Positions 13,156-17,958 of a stretch of 17,958 bases of DNA are shown here, piece after piece. Source of the DNA: an uncultured Roseburia sp. (lineage in GTDB: Bacteria; Bacillota_A; Clostridia; Lachnospirales; Lachnospiraceae); assembly GCA_900753715.1 (NCBI GenBank), contig CAAEAE010000085.1:1-17958 (forward strand), written 5' to 3'. The notes under the pieces are model-generated. The model saw only the letters and a list, made by a program, of their open reading frames with translations. It was not told the origin of the DNA and ran no database searches. A program made the position numbers and the translations under genes. Every line of letters starts with the position of its first letter. Positions within the stretch are counted from its first letter, which is position 1.

Positions 13156-13929
13156 ATGCTTGCTTACAACGTCCGTACCTATAACTATTTGGACGGACAA
13201 CAGATACGGGTTTATAAAAATATGATTGTAAAGCACCCAGAGGACTGGGTTACACCGATTAAGAAGCAAGAAGAAAAGAAAACAACGAAGACACAGGGGG
13301 TAAAAGATGAAGAACGAAGTAACAAGAATAGTCAAAACAGGACAATACAAAAGATTTATGAAATAACAAGGAGTAATATGTGGGAATATTTTATCACTTT
13401 AACGTTTGATCCGAAAAAGGTGGATAGTTTCAATTATGAAGAAGTAAGCAAGAAACTTTCAAAATGGCTTAACCATTTGAAAGAAAGATATGCGCCTGAT
13501 CTTAGATACATTGTCGTTCCGGAGCTTCACAAGTCCGGCAGGTATCACTTTCATGGAATGCTTGCGAATTGCGGTGACATGGAATTTGTTGATTCCGGAA
13601 AAGTAACCGCTTCGGGTGATCCGATCTATAACATTGGTAACTACAACCTGGGGTTTACCACTGCAACGAAAGTCAAGGACAATCAGAAAGTAAGTGCATA
13701 CATAACAAAGTACATTACTAAGGAATTATGTGCAAGTACTACCGGAAAGAAACGTTACTGGGCGTCAAGGAATTTAGATAAGGCAGTGATTGAGGAATAC
13801 GTACTGAAAAAATCTGAAATCAATGATATGATTGAAAGCCTTACCGAAAATATAGATTATGCAAAGACGTTGGATATTCCCATGTTGGATCAGAAAGTTA
13901 GAATCTATGAGGTAAAGGACAATGTATAA
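13156..13929 (+). CDS. HUH rolling-circle replication initiator (Rep, pII-like)
   Basis: A 257-aa endonuclease that would nick the viral strand at the origin and prime rolling-circle replication. HUH motifs are in the usual order: motif I FITLTFDP (79-86), motif II RYHFHGML with the metal-binding His-Phe-His at 131-133, and motif III AYITKYITKE with candidate nucleophiles Tyr182 and Tyr186. The N-terminal 70 residues are basic and probably bind DNA. ATG 13156 follows a G-rich ribosome site. The hairpin-rich gap upstream is a candidate origin. Its stop overlaps the next small gene by 8 bases. Confidence 0.9.
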   Translation: MLAYNVRTYNYLDGQQIRVYKNMIVKHPEDWVTPIKKQEEKKTTKTQGVKDEERSNKNSQNRTIQKIYEITRSNMWEYFITLTFDPKKVDSFNYEEVSKKLSKWLNHLKERYAPDLRYIVVPELHKSGRYHFHGMLANCGDMEFVDSGKVTASGDPIYNIGNYNLGFTTATKVKDNQKVSAYITKYITKELCASTTGKKRYWASRNLDKAVIEEYVLKKSEINDMIESLTENIDYAKTLDIPMLDQKVRIYEVKDNV

Positions 13930-14116
13930 ACAATGGAAAAAGTCATTGAAGTTAGAGCCGTTTGAACGTGAATACCTGAAACGCTATGGTAAGCTGCCAT
14001 GTTATGAAAAGGACTATGATCTGGTCAATCAAAGGATGGATGAAATATGGAAAGATATGCGGATGACAGAGGAAGAAAAAGAAATGAAAGCGCTTCAGGA
14101 ACAATGTCCGTGGTAA
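13922..14116 (+). CDS. Small charged phage protein
   Basis: A 64-aa protein, highly charged and helical (KKSLKLEPFEREYLKRYGKLP then a Glu/Lys/Met-rich C-terminus), with no membrane span. Its ATG overlaps the rep stop, so translation is coupled, and its end overlaps the next small gene. AAGGA lies directly upstream. A helper of replication is plausible from position only; no family is recognised. Confidence 0.55.
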   Translation: MYKQWKKSLKLEPFEREYLKRYGKLPCYEKDYDLVNQRMDEIWKDMRMTEEEKEMKALQEQCPW

Positions 14117-14235
14117 GGTGTCCGGAATTAAGGTGTGAATTGAATTTAGACGGAAGCTGTCAAGATATCTCTACAATCTTGATGGATATTCCGGATCCTG
14201 ATTATGGATGCAGTTATTTTGAAACCAAAAAATAA
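14104..14235 (+). CDS. 43-aa cysteine-rich protein (DUF1540-like pattern)
   Basis: Start ATG 14104 is chosen because AGGA precedes it at ideal spacing; the open frame extends left but lacks a ribosome site. The 43 residues carry four Cys (6, 11, 19 and 36) in a C-x4-C-x7-C-x16-C arrangement with an intervening DGSC turn and a C-terminal CSYF. This resembles the small Cys-rich DUF1540-type proteins common in Clostridia and may bind a metal. It overlaps the preceding gene by 13 bases and is followed by the regulator-like gene. Too short to assign firmly. Confidence 0.5.
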   Translation: MSVVRCPELRCELNLDGSCQDISTILMDIPDPDYGCSYFETKK

Positions 14236-14256
14236 ATTATAAGGGGTGTGGAACTT

Positions 14257-14982
14257 ATGCAAGAAATAAGCAGTATAACGAAAGAAAATGAAATTGATGT
14301 AATTTATGGAATGATGAATTTAAGGGAAGAACGCGAGTTGGCCAGGGCATCGGTAAAATATATATTAACAGATATGTCTGATATTCGTAGATCCTTTATC
14401 CGGTTAGGATTTCATTTGTACGAATTTGAAAGAATGCATTACTATGAAGATTTTGGATATACAAGTATTGTGGAATTTGCGGAAAAGAATTTAGGATTGT
14501 CAAAAACCCAGGTATCTATTTATAAAAATATATATCTTGAGTTTGGAGACCATGATGGACATTCAGCATTTCCTAAGATGTATCTTGCAGATCAGTATAA
14601 AGAATACAGTTATTCGCAGTTGAGGGAAATGCTGCCAATGAATAAGAACCAGCGCAAACAAGTAAAGCCGGATATGACAATTGAACAGATCAGGGCGATC
14701 AAGAAATCAAAATCAGAAGTTGCGATATCGCAACCTTATGCAGAACACAAGGAAAAATTCAGTTATGAAAAGCATAGTTCCAAAATTGGTATTGTTGCTC
14801 AAAACTATGTTAAGAATGCAGAATCATTAAAAACTGTCTGCATACATGTTTATTCTAAGTCAGGGAAATTAATTAATATTCCGGGTATTGTAAACGTATG
14901 GGGCGATTTACTGGAAAATAAAGACGGACATATTGTTATTAGAATGTGGAATGATGATCTTGTTGAGGAAACTAAAAAATAA
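14257..14982 (+). CDS. Putative DNA-binding regulator of the phage
   Basis: A 241-aa soluble protein with an N-terminal helical domain (about 20-60), a helix-turn-helix-like region (about 62-90, FGYTSIVEFAEKNLGLSKTQVSIYKN), then a YSYSQLREML segment, a MTIEQIRAIKKSK segment, and a C-terminal domain (about 170-235) that is beta-rich. Proteins of this layout occur on mobile elements of Lachnospiraceae, and the central part is reminiscent of ParB/KorB-type DNA-binding modules. ATG 14257 is used because AAGGGG lies ten bases upstream, whereas the GTG at 14248 overlaps it. It is the last gene before the right repeat and is followed by a promoter. A role in phage transcription or copy control is inferred. 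Confidence 0.6.
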   Translation: MQEISSITKENEIDVIYGMMNLREERELARASVKYILTDMSDIRRSFIRLGFHLYEFERMHYYEDFGYTSIVEFAEKNLGLSKTQVSIYKNIYLEFGDHDGHSAFPKMYLADQYKEYSYSQLREMLPMNKNQRKQVKPDMTIEQIRAIKKSKSEVAISQPYAEHKEKFSYEKHSSKIGIVAQNYVKNAESLKTVCIHVYSKSGKLINIPGIVNVWGDLLENKDGHIVIRMWNDDLVEETKK

Positions 14983-14985
14983 CTG

Positions 14986-15015
14986 TTGACAAGATTAGAA
15001 AGCGTATGCTATTCT
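14986..15015 (+). promoter_or_regulatory. Promoter adjoining the right prophage repeat
   Basis: TTGACA (14986-14991) and TATTCT (15010-15015) are separated by 18 bases. Transcription would begin just before the 15030 repeat and run into the gene at 15112. If the phage circularises at the 16-bp repeats, the same promoter would instead face element C and the left phage genes. Confidence 0.65.
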
Positions 15016-15029
15016 TGAAAAGAAGTGAG

Positions 15030-15064
15030 GAACTATTCGTTAAACTTGTGTTTTGCGAATAGTT
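15030..15064 (+). repeat. Hairpin element D and right 16-bp repeat (possible attR)
   Basis: GAACTATTCGTTAAAC (15030-15045) is identical to the left prophage repeat. AACTATTCG (15031-15039) pairs perfectly with CGAATAGTT (15056-15064), with partial pairing inside, to give a hairpin just downstream of the 14986 promoter. Imperfect similarity to the left end continues for about 18 more bases with small gaps. It may be the right attachment site or a short member of the intergenic repeat family. Confidence 0.55.
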
Positions 15065-15111
15065 TTAATTCACTTAGTATTCCAAATTATTTGTTCAAAG
15101 GGGAATTTTTA

Positions 15112-15384
15112 TTGAAAACTAATGAGCTTTCTAATATTCAAATCATAACTGTTCTGGCTGTCATTTTTCTTTTGATGTTCATTATTTATAAAACAGTTAC
15201 CATTAATCAGAAAAGAAAAATCGTTCCTTTTCAAAAGAACAGAAAAATATCTCCATCAAGAGCTGCACGTAAATCCCCTAAAGTAAAAGTCACACACAAT
15301 ACCAGTGTTTTTAATTTTACCAATGATAGCAAAGACGATTATATTCAATCCTGTTGGGATGAGGTCAGTCGTAAAAAAGAATAA
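15112..15384 (+). CDS. Membrane protein with CWDE tail, paralog of the 10062 gene
   Basis: A 90-aa protein with a membrane span (about 9-27, IITVLAVIFLLMFIIYKTV), a basic neck (NQKRKIVPFQKNRKISPSRAARK) and a polar tail ending DYIQSCWDEVSRKKE. Span, neck and the CWDE tail match the leftward phage gene at 10062-10346. Start TTG 15112 is chosen for the AAAGGGG at ideal spacing; the ATG-like frame extending to 15025 would run through hairpin D. It has its own promoter (14986-15015). It lies outside the 16-bp repeats, so it is either a true phage gene (border near 15390) or a remnant of an earlier phage. Function unknown. Confidence 0.65.
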   Translation: MKTNELSNIQIITVLAVIFLLMFIIYKTVTINQKRKIVPFQKNRKISPSRAARKSPKVKVTHNTSVFNFTNDSKDDYIQSCWDEVSRKKE

Positions 15385-15403
15385 TTTGGTTTATAGATTT
15401 TAT

Positions 15404-16018
15404 TTAAATATATGAGATATATGACATATCACTGATTCTCTTAATAAACCTCTTTCCATCGTTATTTTCAACCAAAAGCGAAACACCTCCTGATAATCCG
15501 GATATTTCACAGGTATTTAACGTTTCAACATCCAGTCCTAAAAACATAATATTAAACACACTTAATAAATCGCCGTGCGATACAACAATAATATTTTCTT
15601 CATCATTAGACATGATTTCATCAAAAAACGGTTTTAGTCTGTTCCATTCTTCTCTTCGGCTTTCAGCATCAGGAAACAACCGGTCATCAATTGTTCTTTC
15701 CGGTTGGTCCATATTTTCGCGCAGCCATTGAACAGACTTTCCACAACATTTTCCAAGATTTCTTTCTCTTAATTCACTTCTTAACACAGGAGTTACCCCC
15801 AAACAGCTTCCAACATTCTCTGCTGTTTGTTTTGCACGTAACAAATCTGAAGAATAGATCACAAATTCTTTTTCTGCCAATTCTCTCTTTAACTTTTCTC
15901 CTATATTTTTCGCCTGATTGATTCCTTCTTCTGTCAGTTTCCAATCTGTCCATGAGCCAACCATTCCATTTGTATGATGAACCGCTTGTGTATGCTGTAT
16001 TGTAATAATCGTTTTCAT
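15404..16018 (-). CDS. Histidine phosphatase-fold protein with altered RHG motif
   Basis: A 204-aa protein of the phosphoglycerate mutase-like superfamily. The usual N-terminal RHG(E/Q)T motif reads QHTQ here, so the phosphate-binding Arg is Gln while the catalytic His is kept; TDWKLTEEG, SSDLLRAKQTA and VVSHGDLLSVF (second catalytic His) are typical. ATG 16018 is preferred, with AGGGGAG upstream; an extended frame to 16051 overlaps the previous gene. It is the last gene of a leftward operon with the MarR-GNAT and permease genes, 8 bases after the former. Substrate is unknown. The Gln form appears to define a distinct subfamily, but catalytic activity is uncertain. Confidence 0.8.
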   Translation of the reverse strand: MKTIITIQHTQAVHHTNGMVGSWTDWKLTEEGINQAKNIGEKLKRELAEKEFVIYSSDLLRAKQTAENVGSCLGVTPVLRSELRERNLGKCCGKSVQWLRENMDQPERTIDDRLFPDAESRREEWNRLKPFFDEIMSNDEENIIVVSHGDLLSVFNIMFLGLDVETLNTCEISGLSGGVSLLVENNDGKRFIKRISDMSYISYI

Positions 16019-16026
16019 ATTTTTTA

Positions 16027-16944
16027 CTACTCCCCTATTTCCAGCTCCCAACGTTCTTCAATTACTCCGTCTCCCCATTCCGATTTATCCTCTGAACAGA
16101 CTTTATAAAATCCATGAGTTTCATACACATGTCTTGCAATAACCTGTGCTGTGATCGTTAAGAGAAACACTTTTTTATATCCCTTGTCACGGCAAAACTG
16201 TAATGCCATATCCATAAGCCGGTTTCCAAACCCACGCTGCCGCATTTCCGGTTCCAGCATAAAAAAACGAAGCTGTGCAGTTTCGTCATCTGCTTTTGCA
16301 ATGGCAATACTCCCTGCAGGTGCACCATTGCATTCCAGGATATTCAGGCAGTCTGTCTTGGGATTAAACTGATGCACAAAACTATATACAATCTTATCTA
16401 CATATGCAGAAAATGTTCCGCTCAAATGCCGTTCTGCATAATACAATGTCTTGTGTCGTGAGATTACATATTCAATGTCACTCTGCATAAAAGACCGGAT
16501 CCTGATCACATCATTGGCATCGCATAATTTGTTACGAATCATAATAATTGCATGCCATATTTCCACTTGATCCTTTTCACTAAGCTTATTGAAAATGGAC
16601 CCTAACTGTTGGTTCTGAATATCATTCAGCTGATTAATTTCCCTATGTCCCGACTCGGTCAGTCTGATATATCGAATGCGACTGTCTGTCTTGGAATGCG
16701 TCTTTTCTATGAGTTTCTGTTTCTCAAATTTTGCAATCATACGGCTCATATAACTACGATCAATATGTAACTGCTGTATCAGAATATTCGCCGTACAACG
16801 TTCCGTTTTGCTTATTTCAAATAAAACTTCCTTTTCTGTCAAAGTATATCCTGCTTCTAAAATTGCAGAATCCATCTGCTTCATTAAATTTTGATATACC
16901 TTATTAAATCCCTGAATATCAGCAATCTGATCCGCTGAAAACAT
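16027..16944 (-). CDS. MarR-family regulator fused to GNAT acetyltransferase
   Basis: A 305-aa two-domain protein. Residues about 1-140 form a MarR winged helix (RSYMSRMIAKFEKQKLIEKTHSKTDSRIRYIRLTESG with the wing DSRIR), and residues about 145-305 form a GNAT acetyltransferase with the acetyl-CoA loop RQRGFGNRL and the C-terminal ARHVYETHGF motif. Such fusions are widespread in Firmicutes and likely sense or modify a small molecule while regulating neighbours. ATG 16944 follows GGGAGG. It overlaps the permease gene by 26 bases and so is translationally coupled. The permease may carry the relevant substrate; this is inference. Confidence 0.88.
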   Translation of the reverse strand: MFSADQIADIQGFNKVYQNLMKQMDSAILEAGYTLTEKEVLFEISKTERCTANILIQQLHIDRSYMSRMIAKFEKQKLIEKTHSKTDSRIRYIRLTESGHREINQLNDIQNQQLGSIFNKLSEKDQVEIWHAIIMIRNKLCDANDVIRIRSFMQSDIEYVISRHKTLYYAERHLSGTFSAYVDKIVYSFVHQFNPKTDCLNILECNGAPAGSIAIAKADDETAQLRFFMLEPEMRQRGFGNRLMDMALQFCRDKGYKKVFLLTITAQVIARHVYETHGFYKVCSEDKSEWGDGVIEERWELEIGE

Positions 16945-17830
16945 TCCTGCCTCCCATTATCTTCGTGTTTGGAGATACCTCATTCCAAAGTGTAAAGCCA
17001 AGAATTAAAACTCCACCTGCAATCTGCCAAATTGTCATTTTTTCTCCCAGTATTGTTACAGAGATTAAAACAGCAACTAGTGGATCAATATAACTTAGAA
17101 TAGCAGCTTTCTGTCCGGGAAGTTCTTTCAATGATGAAAAATACATACAGTATGTCACTCCGGTGTGTACAAGTCCAACGATCAACAGATTGATCCATCC
17201 AACTGCATTCATTCCTCCCAGAGACATTCCTCCCGATAGCATAACATAAGGGATCAATATCACAATGGCAGAAAGAAACTGTAAAAATGTTCTTGGAATT
17301 CCCTCTACATTTTTGATAAATTTATTTAATAAAATTACCGTAGCATAAAATACCGCTGCACCAAGTCCGAATAAAATTCCTATAAAATCACTTCCACTTC
17401 CTATATCCCCGATACCGGTAATCATGACAAGCCCTATCGTTGACATGATAAAACAAAGAATTTGTTTTCCTGTCAGTCTTTCATGGAATAATACAGGACA
17501 TACCACGGTAACAATCACCGGGGCAAAATAATAGCTTAATGTTGCAAGTGACACGGTTGTATATTTATATGCTTCGAATAAAAGAATCCAGTTTACTCCC
17601 ATGGCAATTCCGGATAATAACAACAACGGAACTTCCTTTTTAATCTTGGTAAATGAAATTCTCTGCTTTGTTATTATCAAATATATTGCTATTAACAGAG
17701 CCGCAAGTATAGCCCGATATAAAGCCAATTCTCCGGACGATACCGGAATATTTCTCACAAAGATTCCCAATGTACCAAATATGGTCATTGAAACAATTAA
17801 CATCAATCGTGGATTTATCACCTTTTTCAT
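16919..17830 (-). CDS. EamA/DMT-family permease
   Basis: A 303-aa membrane protein with about ten hydrophobic spans arranged as two EamA repeats (from PRLMLIVSMTIFGTLGIFVRN and from FIGILFGLGAAVFYATVILLNKF), the standard ten-helix drug/metabolite transporter. The motif KAAILSYIDPLVAVLISVTILGEKMTIWQIAGGVLILGF near the C-terminus is characteristic. ATG 17830 follows GAGG at good spacing; an in-frame ATG at 17851 would add seven residues. It is the first gene of a leftward operon with MarR-GNAT and the phosphatase-like gene. Substrate unknown; amino acids or related metabolites are common for the family. Confidence 0.9.
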   Translation of the reverse strand: MKKVINPRLMLIVSMTIFGTLGIFVRNIPVSSGELALYRAILAALLIAIYLIITKQRISFTKIKKEVPLLLLSGIAMGVNWILLFEAYKYTTVSLATLSYYFAPVIVTVVCPVLFHERLTGKQILCFIMSTIGLVMITGIGDIGSGSDFIGILFGLGAAVFYATVILLNKFIKNVEGIPRTFLQFLSAIVILIPYVMLSGGMSLGGMNAVGWINLLIVGLVHTGVTYCMYFSSLKELPGQKAAILSYIDPLVAVLISVTILGEKMTIWQIAGGVLILGFTLWNEVSPNTKIMGGRNVFSGSDC

Positions 17831-17958
17831 ATAGATACCTCGTCTCATCATACGGTAGTGTCAAATTTACTATCTATTTTTTCTTTAAAAACCTTTATTT
17901 TCGGGAGTTTCAAATAAAAAGAGCATTGACCTCCCTTTTTTGGTATAATGTCCTCGAC
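17831..17958. other. Upstream region of the DMT operon, window edge
   Basis: No gene is seen. A TTTGACA occurs on the minus strand close to the permease start but lacks a well-spaced -10 box. On the plus strand TATAAT near 17942-17947 could belong to a rightward gene beyond the window, but the TTGACC before it is too close (12 bases). Confidence 0.3.

Larger units (their letters stand above)
7677..15045 (+). mobile_element. Inovirus (filamentous phage) provirus
   Basis: The segment carries the hallmarks of Inoviridae-like phages: Zot/pI morphogenesis ATPase (12411), HUH Rep (13156), a 64-aa single-span major coat protein (9826), a pIII-like surface protein with a C-terminal anchor (10412), a pVI-like protein (12159), a mini coat-like protein (9686) and an ssDNA-binding-type protein (8270). 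A perfect 16-bp direct repeat, GAACTATTCGTTAAAC, is found at 7677-7692 and 15030-15045, 7,353 bp apart. This agrees with usual inovirus genome size, so these are the proposed attL and attR. No integrase, transposase or secretin is encoded. The gene at 15112-15384 is paralogous to an internal gene, so the true right border could lie near 15390. All coding frames appear intact, so the phage may be functional. Confidence 0.85.

Noticed and set aside
14047..14103. Upstream extension of the Cys-rich gene to ATG 14047
   Set aside because: The extension lies inside the preceding gene and lacks a ribosome site; ATG 14104 has AGGA at ideal spacing.
15385..15420. Second dif-like site at the right border
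   Set aside because: A minus-strand segment matches the left palindrome at only about 14 of 20 positions in very AT-rich sequence, which is not convincing.
17914..17947. Strong rightward promoter at the window end
   Set aside because: TTGACC and TATAAT are only 12 bases apart, too close to act together; only the -10 box is notable.

Overview
The window reads as a low-GC, monoderm Firmicutes chromosome, most likely Lachnospiraceae (Clostridia). The reasons are the LexA/YneA-type SOS locus with CGAAC-type boxes, strong AGGAGG-like ribosome binding sites, AT-rich intergenic DNA, and the overall character of LivF, the cytidylate kinase-like protein, AI-2E permease and Dtd. The genus cannot be fixed from sequence alone.

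Positions 1-7650 are chromosomal. In order they hold livF, a cytidylate kinase-like gene, lexA facing left, a divergent SOS-controlled LysM/YneA-like division-inhibitor gene, a two-gene leftward operon (TtcA-like tRNA thiolase, then a Xer-like tyrosine recombinase), an AI-2E family permease overlapping dtd, and a small membrane protein. Several gaps between these genes carry members of a dispersed inverted-repeat family whose left end contains AACTATTC. One member is flanked by a perfect 9-bp direct repeat.

Positions about 7677-15045 (perhaps to 15384) hold a complete-looking filamentous phage (inovirus) provirus. It encodes a small ssDNA-binding-type protein, two signal-peptide/C-terminal-anchor surface proteins, a 40-aa mini membrane protein, a 64-aa major coat protein, a pVI-like protein, a Zot/pI morphogenesis ATPase, a HUH rolling-circle Rep, and several small accessory proteins. 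There is no secretin, as expected for a host without an outer membrane, and no integrase or transposase. A 16-bp perfect direct repeat lies at both ends, 7,353 bp apart, which is a normal inovirus genome length. A dif-like palindrome sits 4 bp outside the left repeat, and a host Xer-type recombinase lies 3.3 kb to the left. Host-recombinase-mediated integration is therefore the leading hypothesis. Two strongly folded non-coding stretches (8536-8653 and 13055-13136) are candidates for packaging signal and replication origin.

Positions 15404-17830 are chromosomal again: a leftward operon of an EamA/DMT permease, a MarR-GNAT fusion and a histidine-phosphatase-fold protein with an altered RHG motif. 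In phage terms the rightward module would run: ssDNA binding, then surface and coat proteins, morphogenesis, replication and regulation. One leftward gene with its own promoter (10062-10346) interrupts it, and its paralog stands at the right border (15112-15384).
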